From Bacillota bacterium (lineage in GTDB: Bacteria; Bacillota; UBA4882; UBA8346): a stretch of 64,000 bases of DNA. Position 1 is the first letter of the stretch. Each line of letters begins with the position of its first letter. Position numbers and translations under genes: made by a program. The notes below the pieces were generated by a model. It did not search any database and was not told where the DNA came from. It saw only the letters and a list, made by a program, of their open reading frames with translations. The stretch is taken from NCBI GenBank assembly GCA_023400055.1, contig JAEXFN010000047.1, forward strand, positions 62,001 to 126,000, read 5' to 3'. Below, one piece after another: positions 33,508 to 42,696 of this stretch.

Positions 33508-36500
33508 CTACGCAGATACCTCTTTAAGCAACAATTCCCGAATCCACTTCAATTCCCGCTCTAAGCGCTCAAGTATCGATTCAACTTCATTAAGCTGTTT
33601 TGATTTACTTGCTTCCTCTAATTGAAAAGCCAAGTTTTGAACAGATACCGCGCCAAAATTCGAAACGGTTCCCTTCAAATTATGCGCCGTTTGATATAAC
33701 CGAGAAAAATTGCCCGCTTCCAATTCAACTCGCAGTTCATTAATCACTCGTGGGATAGCTTCAGTGAAATCTTGAATCAACTCTGAAAGTAATGTCGAAT
33801 CATTACCCAGATTCTCACGGAGCTGATCCAAATTAATCAGCCCACTCGCGTGGCTAGAGTCCGGTCGATTGATATTGCGGCTGATGACCGAATAAAGTTC
33901 GTTTATCCTTAATGGCTTAGCAAGATAATCATCCATTCCCGCAGCTAAGCAACGTTCACGATCTCCTTTGAGTGCATGAGCGGTCATGGCGACTATCGGA
34001 ATATGTCCTCCTACCGTTGCTTCTTTCTTCCGAATCGCCGCGGTTGTTTCAAAACCGTCCAACTCCGGCATTTGAACATCCATTAATATCAGATCAAACT
34101 GTTCACGGTCCATAGCCGCCAAACATTCTTTACCGTCAGCTACCGATATCACTTGCCAACCCCGATTGCGCAATAGCGTTACCGCCAGCTTTTGATTGAT
34201 TAAGTTGTCCTCAGCCAGTAAAATTCGAAAATTTTTCCTCGATTCAAAAGGAACGCCTGTATCCTTCGTTTGCGGCAGTTCGGATTGGGATGATTTGGAT
34301 TCCTGAATTTCAGCATGCTTTACTCCCAGCTGATATATTAACTGAGCCATGGTTTGGATCAACTCCCCTTGACGAACCGGTTTTACAAGATAGCTATCAA
34401 TCCCCAATTTTCGGCACCGGGCTGAATCTCCTTGAACGGCATTGGAAGTGAGCATCATAATTACCGCGTTTTGCAGTTCCGGCCTGCTTTTGATCGCCTT
34501 GGCCACCAAAAATCCATCCATCATCGGCATATTCGCATCCAATAAAACAAAATGATAGGGAGTTCCTTGGACTGCCGCTTTCTGAAGTATTGCTAGCCCA
34601 GTCGCTCCGTCCTCAGCCAAACCCACTAAAAAGCCCAAGTTTCGTAACATATCCCTGAGAATCATCCGATTCGTTTCATTATCATCGATCACTAATGTTC
34701 TCAACGAACCATTGAAATGGACCGGATGCAATGAACCGGTTTGCGGATTCGGAATTGTGAAAGGAATATCAAAACGAAAAGTACTTCCTCTTCCGACAGT
34801 ACTGGAAACGTAAATCTGACCTCCCATCATTTCTACCAGATGCTTGGATATGGCAAGCCCCAATCCGGTTCCGCCATATTTCCGGGAAACAGAACCATCT
34901 ACTTGGCTAAAGCTTTTAAAGAGCCGTTCCATTTTGTCGGATGGAATTCCAATGCCGGTATCGCTTACGGCAAAACCAATCATCTTCTGAGTAGAACCGG
35001 AATCCATCCAGCCTACTTTGAGTACGATCTCACCCCGCTCGGTAAACTTGACCGCATTACCGATGAGATTGGTCAATACTTGCGTTATCCTTCCCGGATC
35101 GGAATTGATTTCGATCGGAAGGGAGGGATCAATATCATACGATAATTCCAAGCCTTTTTGATGGGCGGCTATCGCCAAGGCTTCTACCGCCTTCTCAATA
35201 ACTTCCCGTAAGTTAAAATTGATCAATTCCATTTCAAGCTGACCGGCCTCAATCTTTGAGAAATCAAGAATATCGTTGATGACGCCCAACAATAAATCCG
35301 CAGAATTTTTTACCATCAATAAATATTCTCGCTGTTCTCGATTGAGTTCAGTCTGCAGGGTTAATTCGGTCATACCGATGATCCCGTTCATCGGAGTACG
35401 AATCTCGTGACTCATATTCGCCAAGAATTCACTTTTGGCCCGATTGGCAGCTTCTGCGGCATTCTTGGTCATCTCCAAAGCTTGTTCCGCCTCCTTGCGG
35501 GCGGTGATATCAATAAAACTCTCGACGCCGCCAATAATCTTGCCTTCTGCATCCTTCAATAAATCGGCGCTCTTCAACACAGTCATCCATTGACCATTCT
35601 TTTTCCGCATCCGGCATTCGACGGACATGAGCGGTTTCAAAACGTTCGAGTTAAAAAGACCGCATGATCCATTGACGCAAGGTTCTGGAGCAAATAAACG
35701 ACAAGACTTTCCGATTGCCTCTTCCGGCGTGAATCCCGTCAATTCTGCCGCAGCCGTATTGAAACTGGTAATATTGCCCTGGGAATCCACTGCAAAAACG
35801 GCGCTCGGCGTCACCCGGCACAACGATTCGAGCCATTCTTTGGTCCGCCGTAATTCATCCTCGGCTTCTTTTCGCTCGGTAATATCATGGATAATCGAAT
35901 ATAACAGATTCTGATGGTTCACCCGGATTGGCCCGCTATAGACTTCGACGTCACGAACTTCGCCATTGGCCAAACGATGCCGGAAATTAAAAAGCCGCTT
36001 TTCAAGTTCCAGTGCCCGCTTCATCTCCACTCGGACTTGCTCGGGGCTGAGAATGTTAATCTCCGCTATGGTTCGTTCTTTAAAGGCGGCTTTGGTAAAG
36101 CCGTAAAATTCACAGGCTGCAGCGTTCGCATCGACAATCGCTCCAGTGGCCGGATCGATTAACAGCATCACCGAGTTGTTCATCTCAAACAGACTGCCAT
36201 AACGGGCCTCACTTTCAAATAAAGCTTGTTCCGAAAGCTTGCGTGAGCTGATGTCCCGTACGATCGACAAAGCACCGACCGTCTCCGAATCCAAATGGAC
36301 CGCTGTCGAAGCGACCTCAACTTCAACGGTTGCTCCATCGGATTCTAAATATAGCATCTCCACCAACGGTGTGCTGTTTCCCACCGTCTCCAGCGTTTTC
36401 AAACGTTTCTGGGTAAGCTGATGCCAATCCGGATGAATGAAATCATAAACCGATTTACCGAGAATTTCTCCGAGTTCTTTACATTTGAGCAATTTTAAGA

Positions 36501-36954
36501 AAGCGGGGTTGGCATAGACGATCTTCCCTTGGGATTGGGCAAAAAAAGCATCTGGCAAATGTTCAACAAACTGACGATATCGTTCTTCACTCTCCTGCAG
36601 TGCCTGCCCGATCCGCCTCCGCTCGGTGACATCCCGGAGGATGACAATCGTTCCCCCAAAGGCTCCCCCGACTTCAAAGACTTTTCGATATTTCAGCTCA
36701 TAATTACGAAGTCCGTCCCGAGTCGGCAACTCCTTTTCCAGCAGGAGTTCAGTGACGGTATTGACGGAAAACCGCTGGAGTTCTTCGCTCAACCACGGTA
36801 ACGAATAATCGGAGCCATCGAAAGGGGGATCCACAAAGAAAATTCTAGCGGCAGTATTGAAATGAGAGATCCGATTGGCCGAATCGGCGATAAAAACCGC
36901 GTTAAAAATATTTTCAAAAACTGAAAAAAATAAATCCTGGTCCGCCAAGTTCAT
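33508..36954 (-). CDS. Large hybrid histidine kinase: 4 PAS, 2 receivers, Hpt
   Basis: About 1148 residues, soluble. Order: four PAS/PAC units (about 5-110, 120-240, 250-365, 375-490), a coiled stretch, HisKA with His516 (ANMSHEIRTPMNGIIG), HATPase (NLIGNAVKFTERGE, GGTGLGLAISKHLV), receiver 1 (Asp806, VLLDANMPMMDG), receiver 2 (Asp959, LILMDVQMPELDG) and Hpt (His1091, TAHNLKGTVSNFG). The fourth PAS contains a Cys cluster (C-x6-F-free stretch then EPCVNGSC), a type seen in PAS domains with possible metal or redox roles. ATG 36954 follows GGAGGG. It lies between the two che sets and may connect them. Confidence 0.92.
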   Translation of the reverse strand: MNLADQDLFFSVFENIFNAVFIADSANRISHFNTAARIFFVDPPFDGSDYSLPWLSEELQRFSVNTVTELLLEKELPTRDGLRNYELKYRKVFEVGGAFGGTIVILRDVTERRRIGQALQESEERYRQFVEHLPDAFFAQSQGKIVYANPAFLKLLKCKELGEILGKSVYDFIHPDWHQLTQKRLKTLETVGNSTPLVEMLYLESDGATVEVEVASTAVHLDSETVGALSIVRDISSRKLSEQALFESEARYGSLFEMNNSVMLLIDPATGAIVDANAAACEFYGFTKAAFKERTIAEINILSPEQVRVEMKRALELEKRLFNFRHRLANGEVRDVEVYSGPIRVNHQNLLYSIIHDITERKEAEDELRRTKEWLESLCRVTPSAVFAVDSQGNITSFNTAAAELTGFTPEEAIGKSCRLFAPEPCVNGSCGLFNSNVLKPLMSVECRMRKKNGQWMTVLKSADLLKDAEGKIIGGVESFIDITARKEAEQALEMTKNAAEAANRAKSEFLANMSHEIRTPMNGIIGMTELTLQTELNREQREYLLMVKNSADLLLGVINDILDFSKIEAGQLEMELINFNLREVIEKAVEALAIAAHQKGLELSYDIDPSLPIEINSDPGRITQVLTNLIGNAVKFTERGEIVLKVGWMDSGSTQKMIGFAVSDTGIGIPSDKMERLFKSFSQVDGSVSRKYGGTGLGLAISKHLVEMMGGQIYVSSTVGRGSTFRFDIPFTIPNPQTGSLHPVHFNGSLRTLVIDDNETNRMILRDMLRNLGFLVGLAEDGATGLAILQKAAVQGTPYHFVLLDANMPMMDGFLVAKAIKSRPELQNAVIMMLTSNAVQGDSARCRKLGIDSYLVKPVRQGELIQTMAQLIYQLGVKHAEIQESKSSQSELPQTKDTGVPFESRKNFRILLAEDNLINQKLAVTLLRNRGWQVISVADGKECLAAMDREQFDLILMDVQMPELDGFETTAAIRKKEATVGGHIPIVAMTAHALKGDRERCLAAGMDDYLAKPLRINELYSVISRNINRPDSSHASGLINLDQLRENLGNDSTLLSELIQDFTEAIPRVINELRVELEAGNFSRLYQTAHNLKGTVSNFGAVSVQNLAFQLEEASKSKQLNEVESILERLERELKWIRELLLKEVSA

Positions 36955-37105
36955 CTCATACTCCCTCCATTTGTACAAAAACTCTTGTAACGATTATTGC
37001 AACGTTTTTTGTTCTGTTGAATCATGCTTGATGAAAATAACGGATACTGCTTTTTTCTCCTCATCTATTCATAAGTTGTTGTATATCGTAACGCTACTGC
37101 TTAGC

Positions 37106-38146
37106 TTATTTGCTACATGCGTTAACGAGAGCTTGAGAGATCTCTGAAAGTGGCAAAATCTTGGAAACCGCATCGATCGCCACCGCTTCTTTCGGCATTC
37201 CATAAACGACACTGCTGTTTTCATCCTGAGCGATGGTGTAAGCTCCGGCTTTTTTCATCGCCAATAATCCGGTGGCACCGTCTTTTCCCATCCCGGTCAG
37301 GATGACTCCCAAGGCATTGGCCCCGGCATATTTGGCCACCGATTGAAAGAGAACTTCCACCGACGGCCGTTGATGAAAGACAAGGGGTCCGCTTTTTAGT
37401 TCTACATAATAATTGGCGCCGCTTCGTTTCAGCACCAGATGTTTATTGCCGGGCGCAATCAGCGCTTTCCCTGGCGCGACCAACTCCTGATCCTCGGCTT
37501 CCTTAACCCGGATTTGACATTGACTGTCGAGGCGTTCCGCAAAAGCCTTAGTAAAAAACTCCGGCATATGCTGTACAATTAAAATCGGATGCATCTGGGC
37601 AGGCAAATGAGTCAACACTGTTTTAAGTGCTTCCGTGCCGCCTGTAGATGCACCAATTGCCAATATCTTAAAGGTCGTTTTGAGCAATGCGTTGCTTTTC
37701 GAGAAGTTTTCCGCCCGGTCCGATTGCTGGACACGGGTGGGAATTTTACGCATTATGGCTGCCGCCTTAATTTTCTCGATCAATTGGGCGCTCATATCTT
37801 GAACAGAATAAGAAGCGGCGGGTTTCGCCACCACTTCCGCCGCGCCCAGATCTAAGGCCCGCAATGCTACTTGTCCCCCCTGTTCTCCCAGGGAACTGAC
37901 GATGATGACAGGCATGGGATGGTGCCGCATCAATTTTTCTAAAAAGGTCAGCCCGTCCATTTTGGGCATTTCGACGTCAAGAAGCAGTACATCCGGTTCA
38001 AGTTGCACGATTTTGTCCCGCGCAATAAATGGATCGGGAGCTGTCCCAACCACCTCGATCTCTGGAGACTTGGCCAATTCAGTGCTAAAAACTTTACGAA
38101 CCATCGCCGAATCATCAACAATCAGTACCTTAATTTTCCCAGCCAT
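37106..38146 (-). CDS. cheB: Chemotaxis methylesterase CheB (copy 2)
   Basis: A 346-residue CheB with receiver (VLIVDDSAMVRK, LLLDVEMPKMDG, VAKPA) and esterase domain (Ser in IGASTGGTEAL, His in IVQHMPEFF, Asp in LTGMGKDGATG). Full length, catalytic residues intact. It starts one base after the cheD2 stop, so it is tightly coupled; last gene of the second chemotaxis set. Confidence 0.93.
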   Translation of the reverse strand: MAGKIKVLIVDDSAMVRKVFSTELAKSPEIEVVGTAPDPFIARDKIVQLEPDVLLLDVEMPKMDGLTFLEKLMRHHPMPVIIVSSLGEQGGQVALRALDLGAAEVVAKPAASYSVQDMSAQLIEKIKAAAIMRKIPTRVQQSDRAENFSKSNALLKTTFKILAIGASTGGTEALKTVLTHLPAQMHPILIVQHMPEFFTKAFAERLDSQCQIRVKEAEDQELVAPGKALIAPGNKHLVLKRSGANYYVELKSGPLVFHQRPSVEVLFQSVAKYAGANALGVILTGMGKDGATGLLAMKKAGAYTIAQDENSSVVYGMPKEAVAIDAVSKILPLSEISQALVNACSK

Positions 38147-38147
38147 A

Positions 38148-38621
38148 TTATCGATACCAATCGCTTTCTCTTATCTTATTAACTTTATGAATGAGAACTT
38201 CCCCCGTACAGGTATTAAAGATCACCTTCCGTCCGATTGGCCCTCCTAAATCCCGGGTTACGACTTGAATCCGGTATTGTCTCAAAATTTCCTCGGCAAT
38301 CGCGCCATTTTCACTACCGATGAGTGAATTTAACTGAAGATGCTGGCCTCCGCCAATGATATGCGCCCGTAAACGTTCCCGGTCGGCGCCCATCTCCATT
38401 AGTAATCGAATCATGTGTGGAATGGATAAATCGCCAAAACGGGCGTTTCGCTCACCAGGACGGGATCGCGCAAACAGATAATGGTTCATCCCGCCGACCG
38501 CCAGCTGGATATCCCAGAGGCATACTGCCACGCAAGATCCTAATACCGTCTGGACTAAGTAGGGTTCATCCGTAACAAAGATGAAACCGGGTTGGAGAAA
38601 ATGCTTATGAAAGTCGGTCAT
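38148..38621 (-). CDS. cheD: CheD receptor deamidase (copy 2)
   Basis: A 157-residue CheD with catalytic Cys in VLGSCVAVCLW and His in GGMNHYLFAR. More typical of the family than copy 1 in length. The ribosome binding site is weak, six bases after the preceding receiver gene, suggesting coupled translation. Works on MCP Gln residues; no CheC is present in the window. Confidence 0.9.
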   Translation of the reverse strand: MTDFHKHFLQPGFIFVTDEPYLVQTVLGSCVAVCLWDIQLAVGGMNHYLFARSRPGERNARFGDLSIPHMIRLLMEMGADRERLRAHIIGGGQHLQLNSLIGSENGAIAEEILRQYRIQVVTRDLGGPIGRKVIFNTCTGEVLIHKVNKIRESDWYR

Positions 38622-38627
38622 CTGTTT

Positions 38628-39023
38628 TCAATCGATCAATTGCAACTCACGCAATTGTTGTAAGAGTTTTTTCCGCTCGATCGGCTTCACTAAGTAAGCT
38701 TCACATTGCTCTTGAAAAGCCTGTTTTATGTTATCATTATCATGTAACGCAGTGGTCATGATGACCTTGGCCCCATCCTCCCAATCGATCGCCAGCTCCC
38801 GTTCGATGTCCCGAATGGCCTTCAAGACTTCTTGTCCGCTTAATTCAGGCATCATAATGTCCAGGCAGATCAGCTGATAAGGATTCTTTTCCTGCCAGGC
38901 CAGACGAAAGGCCTCGATCGCCTCCGTCCCATTTACGGCAATATCGCAAGGTCCATATGGTGTCAAAATGACTTGAAGCAAACGGCGACTGACAAAGTCA
39001 TCCTCAACAATTAGAGTTTTCAT
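38628..39023 (-). CDS. Stand-alone receiver protein (paralogue 2)
   Basis: A 131-residue receiver: IVEDDFVSRR, Asp in ICLDIMMPELSG, Thr in VIMTTAL, Lys in YLVKPIE. Clearly paralogous to the 25391 protein (shared CDI.VNG.EA.EAF..AW and IR.IE patterns). GGAGGG precedes ATG 39023. Lies between cheA2 and cheD2. Probable phosphate sink or output for CheA2. Confidence 0.88.
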   Translation of the reverse strand: MKTLIVEDDFVSRRLLQVILTPYGPCDIAVNGTEAIEAFRLAWQEKNPYQLICLDIMMPELSGQEVLKAIRDIERELAIDWEDGAKVIMTTALHDNDNIKQAFQEQCEAYLVKPIERKKLLQQLRELQLID

Positions 39024-39075
39024 TAACCACCCTCCTCAAAAATTTCCGTTTGAATGAACCAAGAGCGTCCCATTA

Positions 39076-41736
39076 TCAAATTTCAGTTTTCAACAAATTT
39101 TCGACATCCAGGATCATGGCCAATCTTCCGTCGCCCAGAATCGAAACCCCCGAAGTAAATTTTTGATCTTTGAATTCCTGGTCCAATGGTTTGACCACAA
39201 CTTCCTTGCGGCCACTGATCCCCGTAACCGGCAAGGCTTTCTGGTGCTTATCCAGCTCCAGAATGACCACCAGGCTATTCTCAGGCATGATTTCCGGTTC
39301 GGACACCCCAAACGTTTTGGCTATCGGCACTACTGGTAAAACTTCGTCTCGGACCTTAAAAAACGCCCTTTTTCCCTTAACGAATATCCACTGTTCGGGA
39401 CGGGGCTGGATGATCTGCTTTACATTCAGCGTGGGGATCACGCATCGATAGCCGAAAATCTCGGCGATAATGCCATTTAATGCCGCAAAATTGATCGGAA
39501 TCTTCAAAATAAAAGTACAACCGCGGGAAGGAAAATTCCGAACCTCAATTTTTCCGCCAATCCGGGCCATTTCGGTCTTAACGACATCAAGACCCACTCC
39601 GCGGCCCGAGATATGATTTACCTTTTCGGCCGTAGAAAATCCCGGCAAAAAGATGAAACTGATAATCTCCTCTTCCCGATAGTTCCTGGCGGGATCGGCC
39701 AACCCTTTCTCAATTGCCTTTTTGAGGATCGTTTCCAACGACAAACCCCGCCCATCATCGGAAACTTCAATATAGACATTGCCTTTTTTACTGTAGGCTT
39801 GAATCTTGACTTCGCCTCGCGGTTGCTTGCCAAGCTGGAGCCGTTCCGCCGCAGTTTCGATCCCATGCGAAATTGAATTTTTGACCATATGCAATAAAGG
39901 ATCTTGAATTTTCTCGGCGACACCGCGATCGATCTCAGTATCCTCGCCCACGGCGCTATAATGGACATCCTTCTCCAACTCATTGATGGTATCGCGTGCC
40001 ACCCGGTTGATCTTCTGAAAAGTCGCTTTCAGGGAAACCATGCGCATGGACATGGACTGACCTTGTAGATCCTTAATCAGTCGTTCCATCCGCAGCACTT
40101 TGTTGACCAACTCATCGTTGGCGTTAAATCGCTGAAGCGCACTCTGCTCGATCTGGGAATGCAATATCAGCAATTCTCCGATCTTATCGACCAAGCCATC
40201 AATCTTATAGGTTGGAATGCGGGCAAATTCAGTTCCCGCTACCCCGCGGAACCCATTGGGTTTTATGACTTCCGGGTTCTGATTAGGCCGATGTTCCTCG
40301 GGTGATTCTGCTGGAGACGCTTTTTGAGCAAGGGGTTCCGGTTGTCGATCTAGAGCATCGGCGGTCGGTTCCTTTAAACCGCCGTCATATCCCGCTCCTA
40401 CCGCAGTCGACTTATCCTTTATTTGTTGTTCGGGTGCGGAAATCCCATCAGTTACCGACAAATCACCGGTCTGATACTGATCCAGGACACCGAGGTGCTG
40501 TTCAACGCGCGACTGAATTCCCGTATCGACGGAAGAAGGTCCGTTCAGCAAATCCTTAAGCAATTCATTGGAAATCGCAAGCAACTTCCGAACTTCATGA
40601 TCATCATTGGAATCCGCTTTGCGGATTTTGTTCAAGAATTTCTTAGTTTGATCGGCGACCTTTTTTAAAGAACCAAAGTTGATAAATCCAGCCAATCCGG
40701 CGATAGTATGAAACCACCGGAACAACCGGTAGTAAGTTTCAGAACGGTCGGGCGCTCCTTCCAATTCGATCAAACCAAGTTCGATATTGTTCAAGTACCC
40801 TTCAATTTCCGCTAGAAAATCGGAGCGAAATTCACGATCGATCTCAATGACGTTTTCCAACGCGGCTGGTCCATCAATGATCTCTGATACCATCCGTTCA
40901 ACGCCGGCTGGATCAGTATAATCCGTATAAGCGACTCCCGGCTGTTCCTGAGCAGCCACCAAACGAATCGGGCTGGCGCTTGGCTGCTGTTCCACAAGGG
41001 TTCCCATGGATTCTACCGCTGTCTCGCTCTCAGTTTCCACGGCTAACACTTGATGAATAGCGGCTTCTTCCTGTTCCGTCGCCAAAAAGAGAAGCAATTG
41101 ATCCGGTTCGTAAGTGAGTACGCCTTCTTTGACATCACTGACTGCGGGTACGGCTTTCAGCAGCACACCGATCCCTTCCAGGCTCTGATACACTATTAAG
41201 GCACGGACCGATTTTAGTTGGGTGTCCGCCTGGAATTTGACCGTAACCCGGTACACCGAATAACCCTGTGCGACCAGCTCGTTGGCCTGCCGGAGCGCGG
41301 CAGGATCCAAACTCAAACCTTTGGCGGTAGTAGACGGATCGGCGTCAAGCGGTTGTTGATTGGCTTGAATGATGGCATGTAAACGCATCATGATCTGATC
41401 CGATTTGAAATCGCCTTCCTCGCCGCTCTGAATCACCGATTCCAGGCAATTGAGGAGAAAATCGTGACAAACAAAGAGCAATTCGGCCAGTTTGCCATCG
41501 ACCTTGAGCTTTCCATCCCGGACGTCATGCAGTACATCCTCCATGCCATGCGCCATATTTTCCATTTTCATCAAACCCATCATGGCCGATGAGCCTTTCA
41601 TGGTATGAACCACCCGGAAAACTTCATTGATAAGCTCCATATTGTCGGGGTTTTTTTCCAGCGCCAATAATGAGTCATTCAGTATATCCAGATGTTCTCT
41701 GGTTTCCCCAATAAATATCTCCGCCAGTTCACTCAT
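39076..41736 (-). CDS. cheA: Chemotaxis histidine kinase CheA (copy 2) with two Hpt domains
   Basis: An 886-residue CheA, longer than copy 1. Hpt1 has His44 (VVHTMKGSSAMMG). A P2-like segment spans about 160-235. A second Hpt-like bundle (about 300-420) has His343 in WFHTIAGLAGFINFG, where Ala replaces the usual Lys after the His. Then a disordered linker (about 430-500), P3, P4 ATPase (LLHMVKNSISHGIE with Ser in place of the usual Asp; DDGRGL; GRGVGLDVV) and P5. Two phosphorylatable His could feed separate receivers. AGGAGG lies ten bases before ATG 41736. Confidence 0.92.
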   Translation of the reverse strand: MSELAEIFIGETREHLDILNDSLLALEKNPDNMELINEVFRVVHTMKGSSAMMGLMKMENMAHGMEDVLHDVRDGKLKVDGKLAELLFVCHDFLLNCLESVIQSGEEGDFKSDQIMMRLHAIIQANQQPLDADPSTTAKGLSLDPAALRQANELVAQGYSVYRVTVKFQADTQLKSVRALIVYQSLEGIGVLLKAVPAVSDVKEGVLTYEPDQLLLFLATEQEEAAIHQVLAVETESETAVESMGTLVEQQPSASPIRLVAAQEQPGVAYTDYTDPAGVERMVSEIIDGPAALENVIEIDREFRSDFLAEIEGYLNNIELGLIELEGAPDRSETYYRLFRWFHTIAGLAGFINFGSLKKVADQTKKFLNKIRKADSNDDHEVRKLLAISNELLKDLLNGPSSVDTGIQSRVEQHLGVLDQYQTGDLSVTDGISAPEQQIKDKSTAVGAGYDGGLKEPTADALDRQPEPLAQKASPAESPEEHRPNQNPEVIKPNGFRGVAGTEFARIPTYKIDGLVDKIGELLILHSQIEQSALQRFNANDELVNKVLRMERLIKDLQGQSMSMRMVSLKATFQKINRVARDTINELEKDVHYSAVGEDTEIDRGVAEKIQDPLLHMVKNSISHGIETAAERLQLGKQPRGEVKIQAYSKKGNVYIEVSDDGRGLSLETILKKAIEKGLADPARNYREEEIISFIFLPGFSTAEKVNHISGRGVGLDVVKTEMARIGGKIEVRNFPSRGCTFILKIPINFAALNGIIAEIFGYRCVIPTLNVKQIIQPRPEQWIFVKGKRAFFKVRDEVLPVVPIAKTFGVSEPEIMPENSLVVILELDKHQKALPVTGISGRKEVVVKPLDQEFKDQKFTSGVSILGDGRLAMILDVENLLKTEI

Positions 41737-41848
41737 GGCCGGTGAACCTCCTTTGACTGCAACAATGCTCTACCATTACTCGGTGCAATCGTCTCATTCT
41801 GCAAAGCGATCGCGGAATATCGTGATAATTGTTGTCTCTTATCCCAAT

Positions 41849-42694
41849 TCACCGGGTAAATGGCGGCCCGGCAGCTTTAGCGTTTTTCTGATAGATAGTC
41901 GGCTGAAGGTATTGAAAATGATGTTTCTTATTGGTCAAACTTTCGGAATGTCCGATAAAAAGCAATCCACCCGGCGTTAAAACTTCGTAAAACCGGCCGA
42001 TTAGATTCTGTTGCGTCCGGGGATCAAAATAAATCATCACATTGCGGCAGAATATGATATCAAACGTATTGCGAAAAGGAAACGGCTCCATCAGGTTGAA
42101 CTGCCGAAAGGTAATCAAATCCTTGATCTCCCGGTTGACTTCCCACTTGTCGTGTCGACGCTTAAAATAACGTTGTAGATAGTAAGGACTGATCACTGCC
42201 ACATCCGGCAGCGAATAACTCCCCCGCTGAGCGGCGGCTAAGACCCGGTGGCTAAGATCCGTGGCCAGGATCTTCACTTGGATCCCGGCCGGCAGAACTT
42301 CCCGCAACACCATGGCCAAGGTATAAGGTTCTTCGCCGCTGGAACAACCGGCGCTCCAAACCCGGATGACCGCACCTTTTCTGATCCGGGGATTCCATTC
42401 CAGAATCGCTTCCAAGCGATTCCGAATGAACTCGAAATGATGATTCTCACGGAAAAAGTCCGTTTTATTAATGGTAATCTCATCCGAAAACCGGATCCAG
42501 TCCTGGGGATCGCCGCCCCGGGTTAAACGCTGAAAGTACTCATCATAAGAATCAATCCCTTGCAGACGCATCAACTTGTCCAATTTGGTCTTTAGCATTT
42601 CCCGCTTGGCCAAATTGATATGAATCCCCAACTGATCATAGATTAAGCGGCTAAACTTTTCAAATTGCGCTTCATGAAAACCATCGACCGCCAT
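41849..42694 (-). CDS. cheR: Chemotaxis methyltransferase CheR (copy 2)
   Basis: A 281-residue CheR: helical N-domain, WSAGCSSGEEPYTLAM, ILATDLSH, IIFCRNVMIYFDPR, GGLLFIGHSESL. It starts two bases after the MCP stop, so it is translated with it. The neighbouring MCP lacks a C-terminal CheR-tethering pentapeptide. Confidence 0.92.
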   Translation of the reverse strand: MAVDGFHEAQFEKFSRLIYDQLGIHINLAKREMLKTKLDKLMRLQGIDSYDEYFQRLTRGGDPQDWIRFSDEITINKTDFFRENHHFEFIRNRLEAILEWNPRIRKGAVIRVWSAGCSSGEEPYTLAMVLREVLPAGIQVKILATDLSHRVLAAAQRGSYSLPDVAVISPYYLQRYFKRRHDKWEVNREIKDLITFRQFNLMEPFPFRNTFDIIFCRNVMIYFDPRTQQNLIGRFYEVLTPGGLLFIGHSESLTNKKHHFQYLQPTIYQKNAKAAGPPFTR

Positions 42695-42696
42695 GA

